From positions 1-64,000 of the forward strand of contig CAUYLG010071546.1 of assembly GCA_963573385.1 (NCBI GenBank): a DNA stretch of 64,000 nt, read 5' to 3'. Origin of the DNA: Cacajao melanocephalus (lineage: Eukaryota; Chordata; Mammalia; Primates; Pitheciidae). Under the pieces are notes generated by a model. It saw nothing but the letters and a program-made list of their open reading frames with translations. It did no database searches and had not been told where the DNA came from. Position 1 is the stretch's first letter. Every line of letters begins with the position of its first letter. The position numbers and the translations under genes were made by a program. Shown here in pieces: positions 51,151 to 64,000 of the stretch.

Positions 51151-53634
51151 CGAATGGTTCCATATGTGCTTTAATACAGGGATGACCCTTCTCACTAGTA
51201 CTATGTCATTTTTTGCCGCCTCCTGGAGGCGTTAAGGCCACCTGCAATGAATCTTTCTTTGTGGCAGTATTAAGTGGAAGATAGATGAAGAGTATGTGAT
51301 TACTATGAGAGGTTTTCTTCCATGTGACTATATTTTGTCCCAGAAGATTTTCCTGAATACTGTATTTATAGCTAAATACTATGATAGTGAAGAGGCAGCA
51401 AAAGACAGGGATAAAGAACATTTAATACCCTCGTCATTTGGCTTGATGATGATGCTTTTTTGTTTCTAACATCAAATCTTTTCAGACAAAAGGTAACACT
51501 ACCTTGGTAACTTGCTACAAGTGGATATAATCAAAATCTACCCATTTTTGATGTACATATTTTGAATTCCTGCTGTGTTATTTTAACATAGCATAATATA
51601 ACAGTATAAGCAACATATAGAATACCTGTTGCATCCAAGACATAGTCATCAGTTTAGCAACTAGTAAGAGGAAGAAGAGTTATTCAGTGGTATAAATTTA
51701 AGAGAAAAGCGTAGGTATTTATATATTTATATTTTGAACTCACATCTGTTTTTGAAGAGACACAATCTGTTCTTATGAGTACTCTCATAATAACAGCAAA
51801 AATAATAGCAGGACTGGTCCAGTCTTGGCACCATTTCCTGGGAAGCAGCAGTGACTTAAGAAAGCAGTTCTGTGTGCTACTGTATTTGATGTTATTTTCT
51901 CTGTTCTTAATTTTGATTTGTTTAAACACTTTGCATCCTTTAATTTAGATAGCTCTAATGCTGTCTCTTTCATAACTCTTTCCTTAATGCTTCTAGTCAA
52001 CAGTGATCCATCTTTTCTCTAAACTCCTTTTCTTTTGCCTTTATTTTATATACTCTGCATAAGATAAAAGGGTGCTTGTGGGTGTGGGATGAATTGCTGG
52101 AGAGAAAGCAAGACAAATGAAATGAACAGTGACTCATTGTCCTGACAAGCAGGCACCTAAGTGTTCCTCCTTGCTCAGCTGCTTACTAGCTTTCAGCCCT
52201 TGAGAAAGTTAACTCCTTTGTTTTCAGCCTCTGTATCATTAGCTGTCTGGTTAGGAAAGGTTTGAACTCCAGCTTGGACAGGATACTGACTCATTGCTTC
52301 CCCAGGCAGCTGTTTCTATGTAAAAAACAAGTCTGACTATTGGGATGCTCTACCTTCTGATGAAATAGTATCTGTCTTTCTAAATCTCCTCACTGGCCTC
52401 AACTCAACCTTTTGAAGTTATATGGAACAACATAGGCGGTTTCCCAGTGTTCGAAGCTATGTTTCAGTTCTCTGACTCTTCCTTTCTTGAACTGAGAATC
52501 TTTAACTTCATATAACGTGGATTTGAGTCCCTTCTACCATTGTGGCTGCCCATATCTGACTGTGTGCAAGATGTCTTATGTTCTTAACTGTTGTCACCAC
52601 TACTGAATGATGTATTTGAAGTGTACTTTCACTCTTGCAAATAGAGCAGAAAATGTACCTATTTTGCATGCTATTTTTTTTTCCTCATTACATTAGGCTT
52701 GGGTTGGGTGAAAAGCCACCTTGTGGTCAATTTGTCTCATCCTTAGAGTAGATTTATCTTTTTTTTTTTTTTCAAATAGGCAAAACACACTATAGTGACA
52801 TTGTCCTGCTTCATGAACATGGTCAATGCTGCTAAGAGATCATGGCATTTTCTCTCCTGCTGAGACTAAACCGGGCTTCTAAACTTTAAGAGCGCACTAC
52901 AGGCAAACTCGTCTAGTTGAATCTACCGTCTTGGAATCAGATGATTATTAAAATGCTTCCAATTGTGTGTAGTATAGATGATGTAGTATACTGTATTATT
53001 GTGCATTATAGTTAATTACATACACATATTTTGACTATCAAACAATTGTAAGTTCCTATAGACTAGGATATTTGTCTTGCATATCTTTGCTTCTTGCTCA
53101 CCACATCCTGACTACCCTAATGCCTTTAAAACGGTAGATATAAGTAACTATGATATTTGTGTATTAAAAAAATATAATTAATAGAAAGTGTTTTAGATAC
53201 TCTTGTTTCTTTAAGACTATTGTTAATTTCCCGGTCACTTGAATAAAAGATAATTTTTGTGAGAAAATATATTTAGGTGCACTGTACATCCATGTATGCG
53301 TAGGTTATAAAGTCTAAATTATTTTTCCAAAGCTCAAGTCTTTAGTTTTACTTTATTTCCTAATCATCACTGATTTCTAATATTTTCCTTATGTATATTC
53401 ATTTCATTTTTTATTTAATCAAAACTATATAAAACAGTCCAAAATAAATCTCACTTCAAACGGAGACTATTTCACATATTCAACATTTTGTTTTAAAAAT
53501 CTTTAACATTGCCATGTTTTGCCTCTGTAATTACTATTTCACATCCCCGTATCTTTAATTGTACATATCACATATTTTCATAACTTTAAATTGTCACTAC
53601 TTAAGCATTTATATAATACTGTGTGTGCTCTTTC
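51151..53634. other. Mostly unique; one weak MIR
   Basis: 52165-52265 is a weak sense MIR (CTGCTTACTAGCTTTCAGCC, TGAGAAAGTTAACTCC). Otherwise nothing recognisable. A T-run ending CAAATAG at about 52763-52790 looks like a splice acceptor, but no exon follows that I can support. Confidence 0.4.
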
Positions 53635-53651
53635 TTTTTTGTTGCTCTTTG

Positions 53652-53953
<302 letters not shown>

Positions 53954-54051
53954 TGATATTTTATATACTTTTATATACTTGTTAACAATTTTTTCTGAAA
54001 TTAGTCAGGTGACTTAAGATCATCTTCCTTCACTTTTATAAATCAAGCCGC

Positions 54052-54475
54052 TGTCAAAATTACAACACATTTAGTTGAAATATCTTAATTGGCTTTTATT
54101 TGTGATTCTAGAATTGGATAACAAATCATTCTATAAAACAGAGTGAATGTTCTAATGAGTTGAGCACAGGAGTCTGGTTTTATAGACATAAAAGGGCTGA
54201 GGAAAGGAGAAACAGAAAACAAAAATCAGACTGATTGTTTCACAGTCACTTCTCTTACAAAGGCTAAAGCAGAGTGAATTTCCTTATCGTGCCAGCCAGT
54301 ACTGGCTTGTTTGGGGTTTTGGCTGTTGTCTCTTATTCTCCTGATTACTTGGAATAAATAACTTAGTTTTCACTTGGTGACAGGGAACTTTAGTGCGGAT
54401 GATTGCATTTAGTTTGGTTCCTTAGGCCTAGTGCAGGAGCTCAGCCCAAGCCAAAACCGTGCATTATATTTAACA
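54052..54475 (-). repeat. ERVL-type 3' LTR (MLT2A-like)
   Basis: Minus-strand LTR of about 424 bp. It begins (on the minus strand) TGTTAAATATAATGC at 54475 and ends TTTTGACA at 54052. It is a direct repeat of 60532-60973 and so the 3' LTR of one provirus. On the minus strand the purine-rich AAAAGGGGAGAAC immediately precedes it. Confidence 0.85.
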
Positions 54476-54489
54476 GTTCTCCCCTTTTG
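54476..54489 (-). other. Polypurine tract of ERVL-type provirus
   Basis: The minus strand reads a purine-rich tract ending directly at the start of the 3' LTR, the position where plus-strand DNA synthesis is primed in retroviral elements. Confidence 0.65.
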
Positions 54490-57400
54490 ATCACACTCTT
54501 ACTTTAGGTGTCTTGGAGCATTACCACAACTGTTACTATTATTCTGGGTTTCTGGTCTTAACACACCGTTTGTGGGTTACAGTATCCTCGTTATTAAGCA
54601 TTTCTTTGAGTTTTTTTTTCTATTCCGTTCAAAGAGACCATTTGACATTTCATGGATAGTTGAATGCAAACATTTAAAACTTGAGATAATACAGTATATC
54701 AAGGAAACTATTATGATTGTCAGGAGAATAATTCCAAGAGTTTGGAATATGTTTCTTAGCCAGGGTCTCCATGAACCAAACCAATTAAAATAGAACAGAT
54801 CAAAGAATGAGCAGATGATGATTCTACCCATTTTAACCCAGTAGGCTGTTTATTAACTTTCTGCCACCGCGTTCCTACAGTGCTTCATGTGTTTATTTAT
54901 GTGCAACAAGAAGTGTCAGCAACTGCACAGATTCCTCCCTGTTCAATTAGTAGGTAATCTGATGACCTATGACTCTGTTAAATTAAAGAGGAGTGAGAAC
55001 AAGAGTGTCTAGAAGTCTTACTCTATAAAAGGGATCACTGGGACAACTTGAACAGCAGTTGTGTTAGGGATGTACTGGGTGGACTAAAGGATTCCTTAGT
55101 TCATACAAAGATCTTAGTTTGACATATCAGATCCAACATTTCATCAAGTTATCCACAGATGGCGCCGATCATGAAATTACAACCATAGCATGATCCTACC
55201 AAGGGAAAAAAATAGGCATAAGCAAGGAAAACTTAAGAGATGCAGGAGTCTCATTATATGTTCAGACATCTTGAGAAAAGTAGTACACAGCATAAAGTCA
55301 TCAATTTCTTTTCCTAATTTATAGTTTCAATGTCTCTGGTCATGGTATTAAGTGTTTTGTGAGCTCTCTGTATGGCCCACACATCAGGCATGAGACATAT
55401 TCCTTGAAATTTAGATTGAGTTGTCCAGTTTTAGCTTCTAGGCCTTCAGGAACAAAGCAGTTCTTGTTCTTATAGAGTTGTAGCCAGATACTGGAGGAAA
55501 CTAGGTAATTCAGGATATAGTCTAGCCTACAAGTTGATAATAAAACTTGAAAATAATGAATAGGGATATAACCTAATAACAGGTGTAGTATAATTTTTGT
55601 TCATAAACATATGTTTTTTCTCTGCAGTTACACCATTTATAATAAAGATAATTAGAGTAAGACCAATTTGTTTGCAAAGTAGGTCTAATCTCATTAAACT
55701 TGGCCTGATTATTTACATAAATGAAACAAGAATAATGATTGAACCCATAGGCTCTTTTCAAGTTTGCTTTGCTGCGACATTTTACAAGGAATTTCAGATT
55801 CAACTTTTTTAAACCTCTCAAGGCTGGAAAGCCAAATCAAAGTGGACTTTAGACTTTAGCTGAGTACATACGGATTCATTCTAGGGACTTTCTCAGATAT
55901 CACATCCCAAAGTTTTGGTAATATAACCAATATTTCTGACACTATACTGTTATAAGCAGAACATATGCTTACTGAACTTATGGAAATAACTGTATTTGTT
56001 ATATGGAGAAAAAGTAAATATTTCAATTTTTGTTCATGGAAGTATACTATACCAAATTGCTGTAAATTTTGGATAGCTTAAGAGAAAAAAGTTTTCTTAA
56101 ACCTAGAAAAGCAAGTCAAAAGAATCAGCAATTTTTTTAAAAAAAACTGTAAAACACATAATTATCAGTTTATTTCATTTCATATAATTAATTTTTATTC
56201 TGCATGCGTTTGGTTAACAGTTTCATGAACCCACTGGTTTCTTCATTAGAGTAATGGAAATTCTTATCCAGTCCCATGGTATGATCTTAAAGTTATCAGA
56301 AAACAGCATTTGTGAGAGTCTTTTCCATGAATTTCTTTGAATGCATAACATTAGGATTACAGTTGCTTGCAAAGGTTTTCAGAAAAGCATTAAAATAAAG
56401 TAATTAACTGGGGACAAAATGGCCATTAGTTGAAGATCTGTTTTGAGTTCATTATGATAATGGCACAGCTCACAAGGAAATATGGTTATTTCTGTTGTAT
56501 ACCACATTTTAAAATAAAATAAGTAGGCTTATTTCATGTGTTAAATTATATAGGAAGCACTTTCAAATATTAAGTGATGTAAACCTTCTTTAAGTGATAT
56601 TTATGGGTATGTTACTGATAAGTGTTCTGAAATACTGTGTGAAATTCCTAAAAATCTAATCTGTTATTAGTCATAATTTTGGTTTTTAATACCCATCTTA
56701 TACTAGGTAAGATACACATCCTTAGAGGTTTTTCCAGGGCTTAAGTGGAAAATCCCAAAGTTAATTTGAGATCAAGAAAACTTAACTTCGCATATGATTT
56801 TGGGAAGTTGATCAATATGAAAGTATTTAAAACATTTGGTCAAAACAATATTACATGTCACTTTAAAGTAATAGTCATTTATTTATCCAGAGTGATAATT
56901 GTAAGACTTTAAGAGGCAAATACAGAAATTTATATAGTTGTCAGAAAGCTTAGCTCTTTCAGTATGGAGAAGACTTAATTTTCTTAAGTAATCAAAGATC
57001 TAATAAAGAAAATTTGAAGCATACAGAATCATCTTGATAACAGAGAATCCTTGTTTCCTAGGCCAATTACCTAAAAGGCTAAAAAAACCCCATTTCACTA
57101 TTTTCTATTAAGAGCAGAACAATACTCCAAGAAAACCTTGTCATTGTAAGCAGAGGACCAAATTTTAATTTTGCATCGGTGTACTTTTGATGTGTAATGC
57201 TCCCTATTTAGAAAAATATAAAGAGTTACCTTTTAATTTTAGCCAGCTTTATTATACATAAAATTCCTTTCACAAGATTTATCTTCCAAAAATATTCTAC
57301 AGTTTTCTTATCTATTCAGTTTTTGTACTATACTTTTTCAATTTTCTCATTTTGGAATAACCTCTCTAGTTTGGATTGAAAGATTATTCTCTTATTCCTT

Positions 57401-58015
57401 TAACAAAAATACATCCTCATACTTTATAACTTCTTTAATAAAAAACGCCTTACTTTACTCACATCCACAGTTGTTTCTCTTATTATTTCTATGTTTAATT
57501 CTCATATGTTAATTAGAATTTTAAATTCCTAGTAACCTTAAGTTTTAGTGAAAACCTACGAATTAAGCAGTTTTGAACTGCCTGCCTTATACTAACATTT
57601 TATGAATGTTGGTACCTTTTATAGCTTTAAAAATATGTGTTTCCTCTAGAACAATTTTTTCATGTTTACTAACAGACCTAAATATATTTAGCTTCTCCAT
57701 ACCATATAAAAATAAGATACCAAAGTATATATACTTTAAACTTATGTTTAGCAATTAATGCTTTAGTATTTTAGCTTACTTAGAAATGACTCAGATATTT
57801 CAAAAATATCCATTACTTAATTTAATATGACTTTAAGATTTCAAGTTACTGAAAAAGATTTTTGAAACGGCGACAAGTGCATTTATAAACTTTTATCCCA
57901 TTTACATTCTCCGAATTTACTCATTCTTAACAATTACACTTCAATTGTTTCTTAAACAATATTGGCCTTTGAAGGAATTCAGGAAATGCCACCTCAAAAT
58001 ATGTTGCATTGTATA

Positions 58016-58644
58016 CAGTCATATGTCCCTTAACAACACATTTGTCAGAAAGTACAACAACAGGGATCCCTTAACTACAGGGATACTTTCTGACAAAGGT
58101 GTTATTAGGTGATTTCGTCATTGTGCCAACGTCATGAAGTGTCCTTACAGAAACCTAAATGGCATAATGTACATACATTGACACTATATAAAATAATCTA
58201 TTATTCCTAGGCTATGTACAAATATGTACAGCTTGTTACTATACTCAAGACTGGCAATTATAGCACAGTGGTAACTATTTGTGTATATAAACATATTTAA
58301 ACAGAAGGTACGGTAAAAATATGGTCTAATAGATTAAAAAATGGTACACCTGTATAGAGCAATTATCATGAAAGGAGTTTGCAGGACTGGAAATTGCTCT
58401 AGTGATTCAGAGAATGAGTGATGAGTGAATGTGAAGGCCTAGGACATTACTATACACTATTGTAGACTTTATAAACACTGTACATTTAGGCTACACCAAA
58501 TTTATTTTAAAAAATAAAGTAATTGTGCTACAGTGTTATGATGGTATAATAACACTAAGACATTTTTCAGCTCCACTAAAAGGCTCTGAAACTGCAATCC
58601 GCTATGTAGTCAATCAATGACCAAAATGTTATTATAGATATCTG
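58016..58644 (+). mobile_element. Tigger/pogo-family DNA transposon (internally deleted)
   Basis: Element bounded by TA dinucleotides (58014-58015 and 58645-58646), starting CAGTCATATGTCCCTTAAC and ending with a diverged inverted counterpart (ATGACCAAAATGTTATTATA). Internal phrases GAATGTGAAGGCCTAGGACA and CACTGTACATTTAGGCTACA are typical of Tigger-derived nonautonomous copies. Orientation is arbitrary. No transposase remains. Confidence 0.75.
58035..58103 (+). repeat. 20-bp inverted repeat inside Tigger end
   Basis: 58035-58054 and 58084-58103 are reverse complements at 19 of 20 positions, with a 29-nt loop. The normal Tigger terminal sequence is the right arm; the left arm is an inserted inverted copy. 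Confidence 0.9.
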
Positions 58645-58979
58645 TAACTCTGTTGATTACTTTGAAGTAAGGGCACTTGAAAAATAGCGTAATGCAAGGT
58701 GGAGCTTTCTGAATTCTCCTTCTCTGCCTAAAGACAGATCATCCTAGAGGAACTCAGTTATTATCAATCCTTTCCCTAGGAAGTTCCAGCAATCAGGGAC
58801 GATTAACTTTTGTTAAAGGAGAGGAGACCTCACCAAACCTAGATAGCCATCATCTAAGACCTTCATCCTAAACAAGAAAAGGTGTAGGTGGGAATCCAAA
58901 TTAAGATAAAATGGTTAAAGGTGAGGCTTGTTTAGATCAATGAGCTCTTCTGTTGTAAGAATTTTGACTGATTTTTCTT

Positions 58980-59128
58980 ATAATTTTATTATTATTATTA
59001 TACTTTAAGTTCTGGGGTACATGTGCAGAATGTACAGGTTTGTTACATAGGTATACACGTGCCATGGTGGTTTGCTGCATCCATCACCCCATCATCTACA
59101 TTAGGTATTTCTCCTAATGCTATAAATT
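58980..59128 (-). mobile_element. L1PA 3' end, short 5'-truncated copy
   Basis: Antisense L1PA 3' terminus: ATTATTATTATTATACTTTA, TACATGTGCAGAATGTACAG, TATACACGTGCCATGGTGGT, CATCTACATTAGGTATTTCT. About 150 bp. TATAATTTT on the left and TATAAATTTTT on the right are likely target-site copies. Confidence 0.9.
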
Positions 59129-60531
59129 TTTATGAAAAGTTTTTACATAGCCAGCTCAATACAAGAAAGATATATTTTGGAGACAAATTTAGTTAGGTAG
59201 TTTTTTCAACTTAGCTTGTTTTCTTAATAGATTGCTGACTTCAGGATGGAACCCATTAACAAATAGAGCAAAGAAAGTATTTTCTTTGCCTGGACTCAGC
59301 CTGGATACCTCTGAAGAAGCAAACCTGCTCGACCTGAGGTCCTAACCTTTATAAACATCTTAGATTTCTTTTCACCTTTGGAATAGAATAGTAACTAAGG
59401 GAAAAGGTTGGTAGATTCAAATTTTCTTATCAATTAGTCACTTTTAAGATTTTTATTTGCCTTTGCAAAAGAGTGTTTTAAAAGAGTCAGTAAAATGTTT
59501 TAAAATTTTTTAGAAGCTTCTGCACGTGATAGGTGTTCCTTAGTGGGCTTAATTTGAAAGCCCTCAATTTTAGATGCACTTCTTAAAGTGCAGTGTTGTT
59601 CATCTGGAAGATTTACATAAGGGACACATTAATTCCAAATTATCTTTAGTAAGATTTCACTGTTTTTGTAAGCATTCACAGCTTCCAGGGACTAATACTT
59701 AGACAGGTAAAAGGCAGACATAGCTGGAAGGGGGACTACTCAGTTCTTTAGAAATTAAGGATCCTGTTTTTACATTGAATCTTGGTTCTCTCAGAACACA
59801 GATAAGATCCTAGGAGGGAAAGACTACAGGTCTGGGTCGTGTAATGCTTTGGCAAGGTATCTCATTGCATGGACACTCTCATGATGCTGGTGGGCACTGC
59901 CCTGTTCCATGTCCACCTTACCCTAACACAACAGTTTTATTTTCTGTTGCCAGGCTGCTTTAATGGCTTTTAAGTTATTAAAGTCTTATTAAGACTGAAC
60001 CGAGCCCGCCAGTCAAGTTTTAGCTTTGGCTTTGAGATATCCTTCAGCAACTTAGTGATATTCCAGTTTCTGTCTGACTCAGTCAGGAACCTGATGCCTC
60101 CCTTACCTAAATGCAAAAGAAAAAGAAATTAAGAGAACAGAATTCAAATTACATGTGAATTTCAAAAACTTGAGTTTATGCCCCCTGCAGTAATCACTTA
60201 CTCCAATAGCTGTCAGTTGCCTTTAAAACTGCAGCTCTTACCAGTGAGGCCTCAGCCACCCCAAACCCAAAGGTTATGTGCTCTCCTTGGTTCCTGCCCC
60301 GAGGTCAAATATCTTCTCACAGCACCAACTAACCCTGGCTTCAAAAGCCAATAAAATCAGGGACTTGATGCAAAAAGATCGGAGTCCTACCTACGAGGAA
60401 CTTAAAACCCTTGGGGCTCCATGAGGAAGAGGGGACCTCAAAGGAGTCAGCAGTGCCTCTCTTGCTTTCCTCAAAGCAAGAGATCTCTGGAGTTGTCAGC
60501 AGTGATATTCAGGTCCCTTTGGTTGTAAGAA

Positions 60532-60973
60532 CCGTCAAAAGACAAAATTACAGCACATTTAATTTAAAGATCTTAATTGGCTTTTACTTGATTCTAGAAT
60601 CCGGCAACACCTTATTCTATAAAATAGAATGAGTGTTCTAGTGAGCTGGGCAGAAGAGATTGGTTTTATGGAAAGAAAATGACTGAGGAAATCAGAAATA
60701 GAAAACAAAAAGCAGATTGGTTGTTTCAAAGCTACTTTCTGTGCAAAGGCTGAAGCAGAAGGGACTTCCTTATCCTGCCAGCTAAAACTGACTTGTTTGG
60801 GGAATTGGCTATTATCTGTACTCTTCTGATTTCTTGGAAGGTCAGATAAACAACTTAGTTTCTGTTTGATGACATGGAATGTTAGTATGAGTGACTCCAT
60901 TTTGCTTTGGTTCATTGGACCTAGTGCAGGAGCTCAGTCTAAACCAATGGCATCCTATAAATTTTACCTAACA
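60532..60973 (-). repeat. ERVL-type 5' LTR (MLT2A-like)
   Basis: A direct repeat of 54052-54475 in the same orientation. Minus-strand start TGTTAGGTAAAATTTATAGG at 60973, polyadenylation-type region near 60560-60600. Divergence from its partner is obvious by eye (many substitutions, short indels), so the insertion is old. The 118-codon minus frame at 60559-60915 is the LTR itself, not a gene. Confidence 0.85.
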
Positions 60974-63689
60974 ACACCAGTACAATTTACATCTGAAAAT
61001 GTGTACATATGATAAAATTAGAACACTTTTTGGATGTTGTTCTCATGGTGCATTCAGATAGCTGGCAGAGTTTCTAAATGAGATGATTCACGATTTTATT
61101 GTCACTCAGGATCTCTGAATCATACTCTGTACATTTTTATCAGTAATCATAGAGTAAGAGTTGAGACATTTGACTCAACACATAGAACTATTTTTGAGAA
61201 AAGTTTCTTTCCTCGGAGAGTGATAAAAATCAGTGGTACTTTACAGAATGACATTAATGAGTAAAGGAAGATTCAGTGCTGCATGGGCAGGCAATCACTT
61301 AACAACTTCAGTTAACTTCAGGAAGAACAGATAAAATAAAATAAGGATTTTATTGTTTATAGATACTGTTCATTGAAATTCAGGATTTCCCAATTTGTGA
61401 AATATCAAACAAGTGCAAATTAGCTTCTCACCTTCTCATATGGTTTCAAAATGAAATGGCCTATTCACAGTCTTGTTAAAGTACAATGACTTAAGCATGC
61501 TTAAGTCGGTATTCAGTAATTTATTCCTCCATGCAGTTATTAAAAACGTTTGCCAAGTCTTTCTTGGACAAGTCTTTGTGTAGATAATGGGTTCTAGATA
61601 GTCAGAGATAAAAGAAAGGATTTCTGTATTAGTACATTTTAACTAATCCTGTTGGAGGTATGTATAACTGAAAGTGAGATGAGGTGGAGTGGAGTGAGAA
61701 AAAATGAAAGAGGCAATCATGAAAGAAAGGGTTAATGAGAGGAAGTAGTGTTGCTAGTCAGGGAAGTGAAGGCTGAGTATTCCCAGCAAATAGCATGCAA
61801 AGTTGTTTAGGCTGAAGAAAGCTTGGTAGGCTGAAGGAACTACAACAATGCCTAGACTGGGAAAGTGTATAGCACAGAGGTAGTTAGCTTCAGAACACAA
61901 AGCTGTTCAGTTGAAAATGTATTACAATGATACTGAGAGGCTGAAGTCAAGATTTCTTTATCAGCTTGAAGAGGTAAACCTGTAATACACAATCCAACAT
62001 CTTACACTTACTTTTTTTATTTGCAAAATGGTGCTTCTGAATCTACCTGTCTCACAAAAGTAATTCTATTTCTGTGACAATTTTAGTTTACTAAGTGAAA
62101 AATAGAATATTGCTTTAGAGTTTTAAGGAATCTAGGGCAATATTTAGCACATGGTTGCTAAATATTCTGCTGCTAAGTGTGTTGCAGAATTCTTAGGTTT
62201 TTCTCACTTTCGAATAAAAATTAATACTGTGAAATACATTTTTAATTAGGTGGTTACTAATAAGTTAACTTTTGTCACAAACATATGATTTTAAATTGTT
62301 ATTTGCCTCATGAACAATGCTAAAAGATCAATATTTGTGCAATTATGAAAGTTTATGTTGGAAGTATAGAATTAAAATTTAAATTGGCAAGGTTATTTTT
62401 ATTTCCCTTGCTATGCTTTGCTTCTATAATTAAGTCATCTTGACTTGCATTTTCTAAATTGCATAACAGATGTGTTCACCTGTATAATACATGTCTTCAA
62501 TCTTCTCATTATAAATTGGAAATTAAAGTGTAACACGCACCTACATTTTGCTCTAGAAATTTGAGGATATGATACTATGGTTCTTCCAGAAAAACACTGA
62601 TTGTAATTAATGTGAAGTTGAACGGTACTATTCCTGGTAGGTGACACTTAGGTTTTTCCAGTTTACACTATTAAGGATTAAATGTGCTTGGTTTTCCTGC
62701 AAGATGCACTATCCTAAATATAGTCATCTAATTAAGATTTCCATTCATGGGAAATAACTTCAAAGAGAACATAAGACAGGTTTTTACACAAATAAGCTTT
62801 GATTGGATTAATTGGATTTGCATAAGTTTTATGATGTGAGTGTACTACAGTCTTGGCTTCTTTCACTTATGAGAGAGAACTTAAAGGAGTTTTAAAGAGA
62901 AGACACATAAAAGTTTGCAAAGGAAGTAGGTAAAAGCAGTTAGGTTAATGACATGGCAAGAACACACTATCAGGAACAGAAGTAGTTGTTTCTTTCAAGA
63001 GAAAAAGGGTGTAGAGCATCCCTGGTGCCTGAGGTGGGTTTGGTTATCGAGACTACCAGTGAAACCAGTAGTACATTTAGGACCAGGAAGACCAAGATAA
63101 GAATGGCTACTTGGATTATGGGCGGGCAGGCAGGCATCAGGCAGATAGCTCTAATTAGGGGTCACTTGGACATGAGAGAGCAGTGCTAAGCCAGAGTTAC
63201 AGAAGTGAGGGCCACCTGGAACCAGCATGCTGAGAGGTAAGAAAGAGCATAGCAGTCTGGAGGAAGCAAAGATGTGGTGAATTTGAGAAAGGACACCTTA
63301 GTAAGATGAGGCAGACTGGTCATATTCAAAGTCAAAAGAGGGCATCTAAGCTTCCTAGCATCCTAGATGATAAACAAAAAGGCATTATAAGAAAACAGGG
63401 TGGTGAGATGAGGTCCCAGGCACATGATCTGGGGTGCAGAGCTTGGCAGCCCAAATCAGATTACTGCAGTCAGAGACCAGAAATCCATTGCAGGAGGCAG
63501 AAATCTGCAACCTGGGACCAGAAATTGATTCTGAGGGGAGGCTGAACAACAGATGTGAGGTAATATAATTATGAAATCCTTGATATGGAACCAACCAATC
63601 TGACCTTACATTTGCTAATACAGAAGGTATCTGCAGCACATTCATCTTAGCATTCATGTATTAAATAATAATGTGATGTCTGTAGTAAC
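60974..63689. other. Unique sequence, no feature seen
   Basis: About 2.7 kb of intronic sequence without recognisable gene or repeat. Small frames at 62986-63189, 63306-63545 and 63385-63657 have no recognisable domain. Confidence 0.4.
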
Positions 63690-63865
63690 AGTAACATGGC
63701 CCCTTACATTTGTATACATTCTATCACTTAGAGAATAGCTCAGAATAATCACATGGCATGGATAATACAGTCATTTCAAGATGATAAAACTGAGGCTTAA
63801 AAAATTAGACTTGCTCACAGTCATGTAACCACAACCGCAGCAGAACTTAAATTAGAACATGTGCC
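63690..63865 (-). mobile_element. MIR SINE
   Basis: Antisense MIR: CATTTCAAGATGATAAAACT, GAGGCTTAAAAAATTAGACT, TGCTCACAGTCATGTAACC. The last 135 bp resemble an ancient repeat scrap. Confidence 0.78.
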
Positions 63866-64000
63866 TGGCATTTTTAAACCTCTGTTAAGTACTTTGCAGT
63901 GAGTAAAGAACAAGAAAACTGTTCTGAAGATAAATTAGAAGGCTCTTCTGACCTCAGGAAGTTTACAATCAACATATGGATCATACAGAAATAACCTAAA

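Larger units (their letters stand above)
54490..60531 (-). pseudogene. ERVL-type provirus internal region, decayed
   Basis: About 6 kb between two directly repeated LTRs, hosting a Tigger-like transposon (58016-58644) and an L1PA tail (58980-59128). By position it should hold gag-pol remnants, read right to left. I could not identify a gag, protease, reverse transcriptase or integrase motif. Frames are all below about 120 codons, and the region is AT-rich and heavily mutated. Either the coding part was deleted or it is too diverged to read by eye. No envelope gene seen. Not functional. Confidence 0.6.

Noticed and set aside
52763..52790. Polypyrimidine tract plus CAAATAG as the acceptor of PLPPR5 exon 2
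   Set aside because: The following sequence does not encode the expected continuation of the PLPPR5 second membrane segment.
60559..60915. 118-codon minus-strand open frame
   Set aside because: Lies wholly inside the right ERVL-type LTR, so it is noncoding LTR sequence.

Overview
This is vertebrate genomic DNA, almost certainly from a catarrhine primate and probably human. It carries AluJ, AluS and AluY-like copies, L1PA/L1PB-type LINEs, a THE1 provirus, MST and MLT LTRs, an ERVL-type provirus, and many old MIR and L2 copies. There is no operon-like layout, and long open frames are absent except where GC bias produces them.

The only real protein-coding gene I can support is the first coding exon of PLPPR5 (phospholipid phosphatase-related 5, also called PRG-5) on the + strand at 39279-39515. 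It has 79 codons and ends in a strong splice donor. It lies in a CpG island of about 1 kb (roughly 38620-39640) that contains the promoter and 5' leader. Everything after 39516 is intron 1, which runs past the right edge of the window. The remaining exons (about 240 more residues in the family) are not here.

Layout. 1-8270: a nearly full-length, dead, minus-strand L1, interrupted by a twin-primed younger L1 (379-1607) and by an LTR-like insert in its 5' UTR (about 6850-7490). 8271-9384: mostly unique sequence with one MIR. 9385-14300: an older minus-strand L1M split by a complete two-LTR THE1 element (9543-11786). 14440-16046: an MST LTR, an L1M 3' end, an old MaLR/ERVL-type LTR, and a triplicated 198-bp tandem repeat. 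16047-38400: upstream intergenic sequence with scattered MIR, L2, MER5A, MST, MLT1 and Alu copies, plus a tandem duplication of about 297 bp. 38400-39640: PLPPR5 promoter, 5' leader and exon 1. 39641-64000: intron 1, with MIRs, Alus, a minus-strand L1 carrying a long snap-back hairpin, and a minus-strand ERVL-type provirus (54052-60973) hosting a Tigger-like DNA transposon and an L1PA tail.

I found no undescribed multi-gene system. The less ordinary signals are structural: two snap-back (template-switch type) inverted duplications inside old repeats, two local tandem duplications, repeated hairpin units in an unclassified LTR-like insert, a G-quadruplex motif just upstream of the PLPPR5 start, and a poor initiation context at that start with a better ATG 11 codons on. 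Repeat subfamily names come from recalled consensus patterns and should be read as family-level calls.
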